Assembly (NCBI GenBank): GCA_963576735.1 | Contig: OY755176.1 | Coordinates: forward strand, 17,283,423-17,347,422 | Source of the DNA: Bedellia somnulentella | Lineage: Eukaryota > Arthropoda > Insecta > Lepidoptera > Bedelliidae | Reading direction: 5' to 3' | DNA: 64,000 nt | Shown: positions 31,513 to 43,197 of the stretch, one piece after another | Numbering within the stretch: position 1 is the first letter of the stretch | Layout: the number at the start of each line of letters is the position of its first letter | The notes under the pieces: model-generated | The model's input: only the letters and a program-made list of their open reading frames with translations | Database searches by the model: none | Told to the model about the DNA's origin: nothing | Program-made: the position numbers and the translations under genes

Positions 31513-32456
31513 TGTATCATACCAATTTATGAGGACCATTTATACTTTTCTTCCGCTTTTTGCCCAGAAATAAATTGAAACTATACCCTAGGATGTGGTC
31601 TGAACTAGATTAGCTTCTGATGGAAACTAATGTAATTGTATAAATTTCTACTCAGTTTTTCTACTACTCAATTCTTACTCCATTGCTAAGATTTTAGTAT
31701 TCTGTTATAAAGAAACAGCTTTGATAACATCCTAGAAAAACACACAACAAGCTCTGACTACAACGTCTTAAAAATATAAGCGTGAACATATAAATGTAGC
31801 TTATTCTCAGGAATCTGCTTTTCCACAAATAAAACCATTGGAAATCCAAAAACCAAATCAGGAATCCGCACGCATTACCATAATCCGTAACTTTGCCGCG
31901 CTATATCTGAGTGAGTGATTTGCAAGTCAAATGGGACATGCAATTGAATTTTCAATTTCGTAATTGTTCCTACGATTGTGGCAGAAGCGCGTCTGAAATC
32001 GGGACTACACATACACTTCGTGAAAGATATTTAAGTACTTGACGCATTTCTACTATGATTAATCATTGATATTTTAATGTAAGGTCAAATATCTGTTAAG
32101 AACGTAATATCCAAAGTGATGTTCTACCTTTTGCTGGAGCTTCAAAATCTATGATTTCTATTTAGAATTGATTTGTAATCGATGTGTTTAAGCTCATGTT
32201 GTATTATATTGTCAAATACATGTTTTCCGTTAGTCGACGGCTGCCCCAGGGTCTTTGAAAACTGATTTTATCCAGATGTGGTATCCTGTAATCTTCTAAG
32301 TCTCTATCCTCTATAAATACTCTGCACCTAAGGGTATCTCCTATCAAAAATAAACAAGTGTTAATTAAAAAAATATGTCTGATGCGTTCGGCTTTAACCA
32401 TGTTTATTTATTTTTCGTAAAGAAATCATTACTTTAAGCTATACAGTTCCTCAAAC
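31513..32456. other. No recognised feature
   Basis: AT-rich. A minus-strand frame at 32204-32401 shows no motif I recognise. Confidence 0.4.
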
Positions 32457-32470
32457 AAGAAAGTATTATA

Positions 32471-32888
32471 AAAGATGTTATTAAAGGAAAGAAAAATTTC
32501 GACACTGGCGGGGTTCGAACCCGCGACCTTCGGGTATACGCCCCCGTCGCTCTGCCAACTGAGCTACAGTGTCAGTTGGCACCCAGCGCGAAATTTCTCT
32601 TTCCTTTGTTTCTTTTTTACACGTTCAAGTAGTGTTTGCGTTTCCTACCTCCGAATTTTAACTAATTCGGACGGCCACTTGTCTACCTTTTCAGATAGAA
32701 TGCAAATGTTGGAAACGCCTAACTATCACATAATTTAATGTTTTTTGACATGAATTCCTCATGTGGGGATTATTACTCATAAATAAAAGAACCCCGCCAG
32801 TGTCAAAATTTTTCTTTCCTTTAATAACATCTTTTATTTATGAGTAATAATCCCCACATGAGGAATTCATGTCAAAAAACATTAAATT
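32471..32888. repeat. S3 tRNA-like retroposon with palindromic end, 14-bp target duplication
   Basis: A nearly complete S3 unit in minus orientation (tRNA-like core at about 32508-32582) is followed by a plus-oriented S3 end at 32790-32888. The two 58-bp arms 32732-32789 and 32831-32888 are perfect inverted copies around a 41-bp centre. The whole assembly is flanked by AAGAAAGTATTATA (32457-32470, 32889-32902), so it inserted as one event, as in 5'-inverted (twin-primed) retroposition. Confidence 0.85.
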
Positions 32889-32984
32889 AAGAAAGTATTA
32901 TACCGTAATTGTTTAGCTTATTTAAATTCTAAAGCGAATTCCATTCGAGCATATTCTTTAGTTATTACTTGATGTGAATATCCG

Positions 32985-33103
32985 CTCTGATCTGCCGACC
33001 CGCACATGGCCAGCGTGGCGGACTATGACCAAATCACCCTATATTATACAGGGTAGTCTCGAGCCCCTTGGTGGGGACATATATGGGCTGTGAGAGACGA
33101 GAG
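32985..33103 (+). repeat. LINE 3' UTR fragment, RTE-like
   Basis: CTGCCGACCCGCACATGGCC, AGCGTGGCGGACTATGACC and GAGCCCCTTGGTGGGGACAT match the 3' UTR style of RTE-type LINEs. From memory, not searched. Confidence 0.5.
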
Positions 33104-33243
33104 AAATATCCATAAGTTGGCTAAGTGAAGTATAACAAAAACCAGTCCACGTTTATTTACATAAGATTTTTATTCTTAACATCATTTCCTTATTAAATAT
33201 AGCAAACAGAACTATAACTTTTTTGACGTATCATTGGCAAGGA

Positions 33244-33331
33244 TTTAAGGGCATTATGTTAGTTATTATGATAAAAGGTTTGTTACTTTCCTCATGATAA
33301 AAGAACTGATGTAGCAATAACGCCCTTAAAA
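33244..33331. repeat. Small inverted-repeat hairpin
   Basis: TTTAAGGGCATTAT (33244-33257) and ATAACGCCCTTAAA (33318-33331) are 14-bp arms with one mismatch. Possibly a tiny MITE. No clear duplication beyond the palindromic TTAA-like ends. Confidence 0.35.
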
Positions 33332-34167
33332 GAAAATAAAAAGAACTATAACGAGTTTTACTCAGAAGATTTTGTCTTTCCACAAAACTTCGGAACAAAG
33401 CTGCGATAAAAGTTATAAGTAATTTATATTATAACAGAAGTGTCCTTTCTTTTGTTTTTGTAACTTTTCTTTATCAGATTTATGTTACAAATACAACGTT
33501 AAAAAACAAGTTAAAGTTGGAAATGTCAAGAGTGCTTTTCAATAGTGTACCTATATATACCTATTAATAGACAAATAAAATAAAAGCACCCATTTAAAAA
33601 AAAAAAAGCGGGATGAAGAGTATGAAATATTCATTATAGTTTTTACTTCCATCTACTTCCTTCGTTAATTGTAAATCATATGAAATTAATTAATCTTTTC
33701 TTATAATATAAAGAATTAAACCATGTAAAGTGGCAGTAACTTATATTTGTGTCCACTGAAGTGGATTTTATTATAATTTGGGAACAATTTTGCCAACCAA
33801 AACTCCGTAATTTAATGACATATTCATATTATCCTGCAGAATAAAAGGACTTCCTAGCTCTAAGAAGCCGGCTTCAATTGTTAACACGTTATATATGATT
33901 GACAACAAAACTTATTAACATTACAAAATCAATAGTTCTAGTTTATTAGTTGCAAGCAAACATCATTCATGTGTGCTCGAGATAGTGTTACAAGGCTGTC
34001 ACGCTTCGGAGTTGCGACAGACATTATCTTCTTACTAAATAATTGTACGCAATTTATTACATTCACAATGCTTCTCTGAATAATGGATACTGTAAATAAG
34101 GTGCCGGGAAAAGGGATGAAAGGAACTGTTTTGGGAATTCCAAATGGAAATTCACTTTTATTAACAA
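33332..34167. other. No recognised feature
   Basis: AT-rich sequence up to Helitron B. Confidence 0.4.
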
Positions 34168-34989
34168 CTAGTGGATCGTCCCAGCTTCGCACGGGTAGCG
34201 TTGTTTTTTTAAATATCTGGGGTTTCTTTCTTCAGTCACTGCTCAAGCATTGTGAAATTCAGCGCAATGTTTTCAATTTATTAAATTTACAGCACTCCCT
34301 AAACAGTGTAGTTTGGTGATTTTGAATGCGCTTCAATGAACGGTTCAGTATTTCCGTTTAATAGCAAATTTTGGAATAAACCGCTATGAAGTATTTATAA
34401 ATAACAATCTAAAAAATAATTCATTACGTGATGTAGGATGCAACTACTGGCGCCATCGAGTATGTTATATGTAAATTAGTAAAGATTTGGTTTTGGTCAC
34501 GGGCGCGATGGCTTATTATATGTATAATTTCGGTGTTTGTCTATCGATTTCTATGATTATTTTTTTATTGAATAGGTAATAATGTTACCTTTTTTAAATT
34601 AGGGATGAGTGAGAGGTTTACAAACGTAAGCGTAAACAAATATAATCAGAATGTTCCGAACTGCTAAGCTATCAGGAATTACACGTGTTATTGTGGGTCA
34701 ACCGTAAAAGATAGACATAAACTGTTCAGGATTTTTTTTAGATAATTTTATGAAGAATATTTCCGTCATACATAATTTCTATGTAAGTTTAACCATTAAG
34801 TCTGCACACGCGACGGAAGCTTAAAAAATGGAGTAACTTCTCCCGTTTTCCCAAATTTTTCCCAAAATTCCCCTTTATTACTCTGCTGGAAAGTATACAA
34901 AAACCTGCGCAGGAGTATGAAAAATAATTGTACCAAGTTTCGTTAAAATCCGTCGAGTAGATTTTGTTTCAATAAGGAACATACAAACC

Positions 34990-35039
<50 letters not shown>

Positions 35040-35158
35040 AAATTTACTGATTGCATTTTTGGCATCAGTATCGATCCCTAATCACCACCTGATAGTTATT
35101 TTGAAAATATATTTCATGTACAGAATTGACCTCTCTACAGATTTATTATAAGTATAGA
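34168..35158 (-). mobile_element. Helitron B, non-autonomous
   Basis: Minus-strand 5' end TCTATACTTATAATAAATC at 35158 after an A. The 3' end CCACTAG at 34168-34171 is followed by T. The subterminal stretch GCTACCCGTGCGAAGCTGGG is shared with Helitron C. Contains a (GACA)n microsatellite on the plus strand at about 34993-35036. No Rep/helicase coding; short frames inside are not genes. Confidence 0.78.
34993..35036. repeat. (GACA)n microsatellite
   Basis: About eleven tandem GACA units within Helitron B. Confidence 0.9.
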
Positions 35159-36453
35159 TAAGACTTATGCAAATTAAAATCTTATTTACATTTATTTTGT
35201 CTTCTGAAATATTATTTTGTTCAAACAATAACGCACAAAGCAATTCGTCAAAGTGATCCTCATTTTGCTGAAGGCTAATCTTTTTGCTTGCTAAACTAGC
35301 TTCCATAAAGCTTGCTGATAAAAATAAACCCCAAATTTAACTACCATTTTTTTACGTAATAGAACTTTTTTAAATTGAATTCCTATAAAAAATATTCATA
35401 AAATAACAAAAAATACGGAATCCTATCTAAAGTATATTAGTAATAAAACTAAGAAACAAGTTACCCAACTGTAATTGAACATTTTCCGATCCATCAACAT
35501 CATAGCGGATGATCTCGAACAAATCAAAGAAAGAACATAGCAACAATTTCTTGGGTGAATCGAGAAAAATCAATCAAGTTGGGCAGTTTCTTCAAACTAA
35601 AGATTCACGGGCCAGTATATTGAGCGAAGCGATTTTTAGATGTACCAAAATATATATTTGGTTTGTAACTTGTATTATTGTGGCATCTTAGAATAGCACT
35701 ACCTAATTCCCCCTTTGATAATGTTGCATGAGGATGAGAATTATTTTAGAGCAAATTCCGCAAATCATGCGACTAATTAATATTTTATTTCGTGTTACTG
35801 TCTTTTACTGTTACTGTATTTTTAACCAACTTTACTTAGAATCATTCTCGGGTATGTCTCTCAAAGCATTTGTATTCCGCATCAACATTAAACAATAGAT
35901 GTAGTTTTTTTATATGCCGAGTTTCATGGTTGTATGTAACCTAGTTTAAAATTAAGTACCCATTTTTGCTATTGTACTGTAAACTTGGAAGAGAATACAG
36001 GCGGCAAAGTAATATCAATACCGTGAACGTAGTCATTTCCAACATTACATTACATGCACCTGAGGCCCTGCTTGCACATTCAGCTTAAGTGAACCTATAA
36101 AACTGGTGTTACACTTATATTAATTGATAATGTTAGTAAAACACTTTGTCATGAGGTTAAGCAAGGAAATCAGATATACGTTTTGGATTAAGTTATAATT
36201 ATAAAGAATAATAACGGAGCAGTTAATAGCCTAATACCAAGTTATTCAGTGGGATAAAAGACCCGAAAGGCAGTACTTATATAGTAAATTTATAGTAATA
36301 CGTTGTACCGCTTATTTATGGCAACGAATGTTGAGTGTGCTGAAGGTGAATGAGAAATGATTTTAATGCGAATAGGTGCGGTCCATCAGTATAAAAAAAA
36401 GGTATGTGATCGGGTGAGAATTAGTATGATTCGTAGAGAGTGCGATGTAAAAC
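35159..36453. other. No recognised feature (one S2 scrap)
   Basis: AT-rich. CTTAGAATAGCACTACC near 35688-35704 is a small S2 head scrap. A 60-codon frame at 35509 has no motif. Confidence 0.4.
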
Positions 36454-36467
36454 AGGAAGTAAAAGTA

Positions 36468-36691
36468 CATACTTATACTCACGGCTATAAATCCCTAGAA
36501 GGGGTAGCCAGAGCTAAGGAATTATAAATTCCTTAGCCACTTTTGGAAAGTTGAGTGGGGAAAAGATGGTAAAATAAAGGTTGTTCGTGATGTGTCTCCA
36601 ACCGCATCGCCAAAAAATCCTTTCATAGCCCCAATACCATTAGTCGCCTCTTACGTAGTGATATTCTAAGCCGATACTACACAGCATGATG
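36468..36691 (-). repeat. S2 retroposon with 14-bp target duplication
   Basis: TTATACTCACGGCTATAAATCC to GCCGATACTACACAGCAT, missing the CACCCACCGGAAG segment. Flanked by AGGAAGTAAAAGTA (36454-36467, 36692-36705). Confidence 0.92.
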
Positions 36692-36774
36692 AGGAAGTAA
36701 AAGTAAATTGATAAAAGAATTTATAGGGCCAATGTAAAATCCAATTTCAATAAAGAACTACCACCGAGGACTCA

Positions 36775-38043
36775 TTTATACTTATAATAAATCTGTAGAG
36801 AGGTCAATTCTGTACATGAAATATATTTTCAAAATAACTATCAAAAATTTTTGTCTGTCTGTCTGTCGGTTTGTATGTTCCTTATGGAAACAAAAACTAC
36901 AAGACGGATTTTAACGAAACTTGGCACAATTATTCTTCATACTCCTGGGCAGGTTATAGTATACTTTTCAGCAGAGTAGTAAAGGGGAATTTGGGGATAT
37001 TTTGGGAAAACGGTAGAAATTACTACATTTTTTAAGATTCCGTCGCGTGTGCAGCCTTAATGGTTTAAGTTACATAGAAATCATGTATAAGTAAAATATT
37101 CTTCGCAAAATGTTCTAAAAAAAATGTATGATAACATACGTCTACCTTTTATGGTTGACTCACAATGTCACGTGTAACTCCTGATAGCTTAGCAGTTCGG
37201 AGCATTCTGATTATATTTGTATACTCTTACATTTATAATACTCTCATGCCTTATTTAAAAAAGTTAACATCATTACCTATTTAATAAAAAAAGAATCATG
37301 GAAATCGGTAGAGAAACACCGAAATTACATATGAAATAAGTCATCGCGCCTGTGATCAAAACCAAATAATTACGAATTTATATATTACATACTAGATGGC
37401 GCCAGTTGTTGTAGTTGTTATAAGTACTTCATAGCGTTTTGCTCAACTCAACTTCAACTAATTCCAAAAATTTGGTTATTTTTCGAGACAACCGTGATAG
37501 CCCAGTGGGTAGAACACTTGGTTATCGTGCAAGCGACTAGTGTTCAAATCCTGGGTCGGGCCTACACCAATTTGTCTTTTCTAAAGACATATGTGTGGTT
37601 AATTTATCATGGTTGTTAACGGTGAGGGAAAACATCGTGAGGAAACCCACATGGCTGAGTTGTACTTAGTCATGTGACAGTGTATTCGTACAAAACGGCG
37701 ATAGGCCTGCCCCCTATCACGTGAGTACACTGTCCATGCAAAACGTGGGTACTCTGAACACCAGATGACAAAGTCACGTGATGTTCAGAAGGATTAGTAC
37801 CTCTGCCAACCCCTTCGGGGATATTCGGCGTGAACGTTTATGTTATGTTTATGTTATGTTTTCGAGACACTAAACCGTTCATATGAGCGCTTTCACAGAA
37901 ATAACAAAGCTACACTATTCAGGAGTGGTCTATGGCCTATGTAGTAATCATTGCGCTTGAGCATTCAAAGCTTGAGCAGTGATTCAAGAAACCTCAAATA
38001 TTAAAAACAACGCTACCCGTGCGAAGCTGGGCCGATCCACTAG
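36775..38043 (+). mobile_element. Helitron C, non-autonomous, carrying an S1 insertion
   Basis: 5' end TTTATACTTATAATAAATC (second base C to T) after A. 3' end ACCCGTGCGAAGCTGGG...CCACTAG followed by T. Same family as Helitron B over both ends and much of the interior. The S1 SINE at 37491-37858 accounts for its greater length. Confidence 0.75.
37491..37858 (+). repeat. S1 SINE, full-length reference copy
   Basis: tRNA-like head with A box TAGCCCAGTGGG (37498-37509) and B box TGTTCAAATCC (37541-37551), about 40 bp apart as in tRNA genes, so RNA polymerase III transcription is expected. Body follows, then CCCCTTCGGGG hairpin, GGCGTGAACG and (TTATG)n tail. Flanked by TTTTCGAGACA (37480-37490, 37859-37869). 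Mobilisation would need a partner LINE. Confidence 0.95.
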
Positions 38044-38131
38044 TTTATATTAAATATATCATGTGCTCAAAGGACAGGCATCTAAAGTGTGTAAAATAAA
38101 ATGATAAAAGGACATTATTGAATAGGTTAAT

Positions 38132-38209
38132 GAGGTTTGGCAAAAGTGGCGATCGAAAGTTTTTTCCTACCCCAATGGTAACTAACGTCGTGAGCATATG
38201 TATGTATAA
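38132..38209 (+). repeat. L-family LINE 3' end, short
   Basis: AAAGTGGCGATCGAAAG, CCTACCCCAATGGTAACTAA, GTCGTGAGCATATGTATG. Confidence 0.75.
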
Positions 38210-38782
38210 AGTACATGTATTTGTATGCCAGTGCTAGTTGCAACTAGCTTATTCAAATCCTATAGATTGTAATAACTAGATTACTGAGTAAACAAAAGAA
38301 TAAAGATAATCTCATTTCATTAAATCGTCTAGTCTCTACTAATGGCTAAACGAGAATTTCATGGAAGCACTGTGGACATAAACCGCTTCAGAAACCTTTA
38401 CTAATTGTTAAAGTTTTTCGAAGGAAGGAACATGAAGACGAGTAAAAGTTTGTCTTTGTCCATTAATTTTAACAATTTGCTGACTAAGTGTTTCTCTTGT
38501 TAGAAGGTAATTAAATCTGAACCTATAACATGTCAAAGTTTCTTCAAATTAAGATAGACTTTTTGAAATTTACAAACTTAACCACTTAACATTTGATAAA
38601 CAAAACTATCCGTATAGCACAACGTCATATTTTTCGCGGGAATAGTACCAGACGAATAAGGATTGGTGGGCAATGCATTTTGACATCTATCCCCAGATAT
38701 TTATCATTTGACATTATTTTAGCCTTTTAAACTTCTCGAAATGTGTGAGAGAGTATAGTTTCGAAAGTTCTATTTCTACATA
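38210..38782. other. No recognised feature
   Basis: AT-rich spacer. Confidence 0.4.
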
Positions 38783-39143
38783 AACATAATAACATAACAT
38801 AAACATTTACGCCGTTTATCCCCGGAGGGGTTGGCAGAGGTACCAATACTTCTGAATTCACATGGCAGCGCCATCTAGTGTCCAGAAAAGGTACCCACGT
38901 TTTGCTTAGACAGTGTACTCACGTGATAGGTTGCAGGCCTATCGCCGTTTCGTACGAATAAACTGTCACATGACTAAGTACAACTCATCCATGTGGGTTT
39001 CCTCACGATGTTTTCCCTCACCGTTAACAACCATGATAAATTAACCACTTTAGAAAAGATAAATTTGTGTAGGCCCGACCCAGGATTCGAACTCACGCCC
39101 TTTTGTTTTTTGGGCGGGTGTTCTACCCACTGGACTATCATGT
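38783..39143 (-). repeat. S1 SINE, full length
   Basis: Minus-strand copy from the TTATG-type tail (ATAACATAACAT) and CCCCGGAGGGG hairpin to the head (TGGACTATCATGTCA). The head has a different T-arm side (GATTCGAACTCACGCCC), so its tRNA-like part is a variant. It carries GGCAGCGCCATCTAGTGTCC in place of the usual CACGTGACTTTGTCACC. Confidence 0.85.
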
Positions 39144-39200
39144 CATTTCTACACTTCTTTTTATTATGGCTGTTATTTCGGTGGTTACGGTGAAAGTAAT

Positions 39201-39345
39201 ATACATACATGCATAAAATCACGCCATTATTTCCCTATGGGGTAGGCAGAGACTAGCGAACGCCACTTTGTATGATCCTGGCAAACCTCTCTAGCTTCGT
39301 TTGCATCCATCAGTATTTTCATGCATGCTCTTTTCTATCTATTTG
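39201..39345 (-). repeat. L-family LINE 3' end
   Basis: CATACATGCATAAAATCACGCC, CCCTATGGGG hairpin, GATCCTGGCAAACCTCTC. Frame decayed. Confidence 0.75.
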
Positions 39346-40098
39346 GTGAAAGTAATATATAAATGTATAATCATAAACTATCGGCAAACATCTGAAAACG
39401 ATTAATCAATTTAACTTTTTCTCAGGCACATGACTTGCCGTTCCAAAAACACAAAAAGCTTAAAGATTCTTAGTATTTTAAATGCCTCGTACAAAACTTG
39501 TTGCCAAATATAAGATTTGCTACTCAAAACAAACACTTTGAATCGTATACTCGAAATTCAATACCAATTCCACACCAATTCGCTGTTCGGGTGGCACGGG
39601 AAGTGCATGACAAATTTTTTTATGTTTTTTATTGATTTTTTTTTATTTTATAACTAATTTAGATTAAATGTTCTTTAAATTAAGTTGTAAAAATTTATGT
39701 TTTTCTTTCTTTCTTTAAATGATTGACGTGTAAGGTTAACATTATGGATTTCGAAATAAGAGTTTTTCAATGAAATTACTAAACGGTCCCGGGCCAGGAT
39801 TTCTGTCATAAAACAAAAATATAGCAAGTAAGACCAAAATGAAACTATTAACAAAGCTATTGCATGACTCAGTGAGCTGAAATACGAAATGAAACGCTTT
39901 CAACCGCAATATTTCCGCATCGTAAAACTACGGGTCAGAAACTGCACACCGCCACGTATAAATACGAAATGATACGTTTGCTCTTCTTATATGGAACACA
40001 CGAATGCGGTAGAACGCGGTATTTTATAATGTTCTCAGTTTGAAACATGAAATTTATTGAACTAAATTACGAATCAACATGCATATACTTGCATGCAG
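39346..40098. other. No recognised feature
   Basis: AT-rich. (TTTC)n-like run near 39704-39715. Confidence 0.4.
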
Positions 40099-40155
40099 TG
40101 CTGTGTAGAGTCGGCTTAGAATAGCACTACCCCAATTCTTCCGGCGGGTGCTTCA
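40099..40155 (+). repeat. S2 head fragment
   Basis: TGCTGTGTAGAGTCGGC, GCACTACCCCAATTCTTCCGG. The rest of the element is absent. Confidence 0.65.
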
Positions 40156-40570
40156 CGCGGACATATGTGAGACTACAAAGCATTTTTTTTAGTGAGTGCT
40201 GATTTTTAACGGTATTGTCAAGAATAGGGATCAGCACACATAATGATACTTGAGGCACGTTTTGATGTATTGACCAGCTTTAAAAAGAATAGCTTTATTT
40301 TTTCACATATTTATTGATTTGGTGGTATAAGCTCTTACAGTTCCACATTGATATTTGGAATAAAAGCCTCACTGATAATCTATTTATCTACCTATATACC
40401 CATGCTCACTTCGAGTAAGCTTGGTATAATTAATTTAGACTTGAAATGTAGAAGGTATATGGAAATCCTATTCCAAACGATGTTCTACTCATTACCATTC
40501 ACGTGCAGTATTTTGGTGCGGATAAAGGCTCGTAGCTTCATATTGATCAGCATAGATAGTACTAGCGACA

Positions 40571-40690
40571 TTTTCACTAGATATCGCGTGGTATAACAGC
40601 CATCTCTTTCGCACTTACTTAGTGTCGTATACTGTATCATTTAGCCGATTACCTGACGATAAAACAGCGCTTATGCTGGGCCTCCTGATA
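40571..40690 (+). repeat. R-family repeat, left arm of an inverted pair
   Basis: TTTTCACTAGATATCGCG, TCTCTTTCGCACTTACTTAG, GACGATAAAACAGCGCTT. An inverted copy lies at 41890-42018. Confidence 0.65.
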
Positions 40691-40809
40691 ATCGTTAGGA
40701 CCATCCTCATTCATTTTAAACGCTTAATTAACATATTTACATCCCATCGCATAACAAATACAGATAAAATTTGAATCGGTGTAAAAATATAAACAACGTG
40801 ATTAATTAA

Positions 40810-40966
40810 TTGCTGGGTAGTGCCGGCTTAGAATGGCACTGCCCCATTTCTTTAGGTGGGTGTACGTAAGAGGCGACTAACGGTGTTGGGGCTATCAAAG
40901 GAATTTTTCGGTGGTGCGGTTGGAGACCCAGCACAGCCGTGAGTATATGGATGTATGTATGTGATT
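40810..40966 (+). repeat. S2 retroposon with internal deletion
   Basis: Normal head and first half up to GAGACCCAGCAC, which joins directly to AGCCGTGAGTATATGG and a TATG tail. About 95 bp including the hairpin are missing. Confidence 0.8.
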
Positions 40967-41889
40967 GATATAGAAAGTAGGAGATGAATGTTTATGGGCC
41001 CAAAAATGATTAACAACGTCATTGCTAGGAATATAGCTGACTGTGGTTGTGATAGGAAGTAAATTGAAATTAAATAGCCATTGAAATAATTATTATGGTA
41101 GGTTGCAGATCCCTGAAAACATCCTGTTTTTACATCGCATTACATCTCTTAGCAGTCTTTGATCAATGTTGTCACTGTCCCAGACCCCTGAGTAAGATTT
41201 ACAAAGTATTCTAAAGCAATATGATTTAGAATTCTTTGGTGGTATTTTACAAGGATCTGATTATAAAAATCTTTAAATGCTCTTTAGCTTAAAAGACATA
41301 ATTTTTTTGCGTTTTAGACTTATTTTTGGTTTTAAAATTTTGTGAAGTATGAGTTTCACCACAATGTATATAAAATATCGCCCTTTAATGTCCTCAACTT
41401 ATTTAGACTTAAATATAAAACTAAAAATCTAAAATATGTTTAATATGGCTTCTTCGACTAAAAATTTATACCCGCTTAACTGATCCATTTTTTTATTCTC
41501 AGTTCAAATATATTTCTGTTGTTGGCATGATGCGGCTTTTGAAAGCATAATACATGGACATACTATGTGTATAAACTGAAAGTAAAGTGTTCATAAAACA
41601 ACGGTGAAATAGCTTTCATGAAAACGGAATTTCAATATTTTATAAACGGAATTGTTTGGAGTAAAGTTAGATAAAATTGTATATGATTTAAAATATCAGA
41701 TGACCTTATGGACTTTTAAAAAACTAATAATAAGCAAACTTTTTTTTGTTTTTCTTTCATACATTCTGAGATATTGTCAATCTGTATAGCTCATCTATGT
41801 GTTATAATGCTAATGATACCAGCATAGCTAGTATGAGCATCCTTTAAACTAGATATATATTTTGTACCGTTTACTTTAGGGCCATTCTA
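40967..41889. other. No recognised feature between R arms
   Basis: AT-rich. No transposase-like frame between the two R arms. Confidence 0.4.
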
Positions 41890-42018
41890 GGCCTTCAAGA
41901 TACCTAACACAGGCGTTATTTTATCGTTTCTCTGTCGGTTAAAATGAGATAAAGTATACGATATTATATAAGTGCGAAAGAGACAGCTGTTTTATACGGC
42001 GCGATATCTAGTGGAAAA
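41890..42018 (-). repeat. R-family repeat, right arm of an inverted pair
   Basis: Reverse complement shows TTTTCCACTAGATATCGCG and TCTCTTTCGCACTTATATAA, matching the left arm at 40571. Could be the terminal inverted repeat of a decayed 1.45-kb DNA transposon or simply two inverted insertions. Confidence 0.6.
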
Positions 42019-42253
42019 GGGACTCTCATGCTTGCCATGCGGAACGGATAGAATTGCTTGCATAAAACAAAACTTAGAAGCTATGCTTATGGTTTCTTCT
42101 CTTAGCAATGAACCTTCCCGAACTGGAGAAGAAGCATATTAGATAACTATTTAGTTCCTTAGGAGTGAATAAAATCTTATTGTGAGGTATATTACTACAC
42201 TTTGAACAAGAAAAAACTACTTTGTTATGTATGTTTTTCTTTTCATTCAAAAA

Positions 42254-42568
42254 CATTAAATTATGTGATAGTTAGGCGTTTCCAACATTTGCATTCTATC
42301 TGAAAAGGTAGACAAGTGGCCGTCCGAATTAGTTAAAATTCGGAGGTAGGAAACGCAAACACTACTTGAACGTGTAAAAAAGAAACAAAGGATAGAGAAA
42401 TTTCGCGCTGGATGCTAACTGACACTGTAGCTCAGTTGGCAGAGCGACGGGGGCGTATACCCGAAGGTCGCGGGTTCGAACCCCGCCAGTGTCGAAATTT
42501 TTCTTTCCTTTAATAACATCTTTTATTTATGAGTAATAATCCCCACATGAGGAATTCATGTCAAAAAA
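42254..42568 (+). repeat. S3 tRNA-like unit, first of a tandem pair
   Basis: 315-bp unit: body (GTTAGGCGTTTCC, a CGAATTAGTTAAAATTCGG hairpin, GGAAACGC), then tRNA-like core 42421-42493, then an AT-rich end AAAAAACATTAAATT. The core has a 7-bp acceptor-like pairing GACACTG/CAGTGTC, D-arm GCTC...GAGC and T-arm GCGGGTTCGAACCCCGC, but no normal 5-bp anticodon stem and no T33. It is a tRNA-derived element, not a tRNA gene. Confidence 0.85.
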
Positions 42569-42883
42569 CATTAAATTATGTGATAGTTAGGCGTTTCCAA
42601 CATTTGCATTCTATCTGAAAAGGTAGACAAGTGGCCGTCCGAATTAGTTAAAATTCGTAGGTAGGAAACGCAAACACTACTTGAACGTGTAAAAAAGAAA
42701 CAAAGGATAGAGAAATTTCGCGCTGGATGCCAACTGACACTGTAGCTCAGTTGGCAGAGCGACGGGGGCGTATACCCGAAGGTCGCGGGTTCGAACCCCG
42801 CCAGTGTTGAAATTTTTCTTTCCTTTAATAACATCTTTTATTTATGAGTAATAATCCCCACATGAGGAATTCATGTCAAAAAA
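42569..42883 (+). repeat. S3 tRNA-like unit, second of a tandem pair
   Basis: Head-to-tail repeat of the preceding 315 bp with only a few differences. tRNA-like core at 42736-42808, ending CAGTGTT instead of CAGTGTC. The 87-codon antisense frame over it (GFEPATFGYTPP) is the usual artefact of a reversed tRNA. Confidence 0.85.
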
Positions 42884-43043
42884 CATTAAATTCTTTTATA
42901 TACTTTATAAATTTGTAAAATTATTTATTTCCTTTTTTTTTTAAAGGTTTTAATGTTCTCTTTGCTATATGATTTGTCCTTATGACAAAAAATATTTATT
43001 TAACTGTAAGCGAATTTCGGGTGGTAAGATCGGTGAATTAAAA

Positions 43044-43197
43044 TTATACTCACGGCTATAAATCTTAAGAAGAGGTACTAAATTTTTCTCAGCCACATTT
43101 GTAAGTTGGTTACTGAAAAATAATAGATAGAGTGATATAATTGGTCACAGGTAAGCCACGTCACCCAAAACCACTTAAAAACCCGATTTATATGAGT
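43044..43197 (-). repeat. S2 fragment, old
   Basis: TATACTCACGGCTATAAATC, CTCAGCCACATTTG, GTCACCCAAAACCACTTAAA. Confidence 0.6.

Noticed and set aside
42421..42493. Possible functional tRNA gene
   Set aside because: Acceptor, D and T arms pair, but no proper anticodon stem or T33 exists, and the sequence recurs inside a dispersed repeat unit.
42571..42834. 87-codon minus-strand ORF (GFEPATFGYTPPSLCQL...), also at 32475-32738
   Set aside because: This is the antisense translation of the S3 tRNA-like core; such GFEPAT peptides are a familiar artefact.
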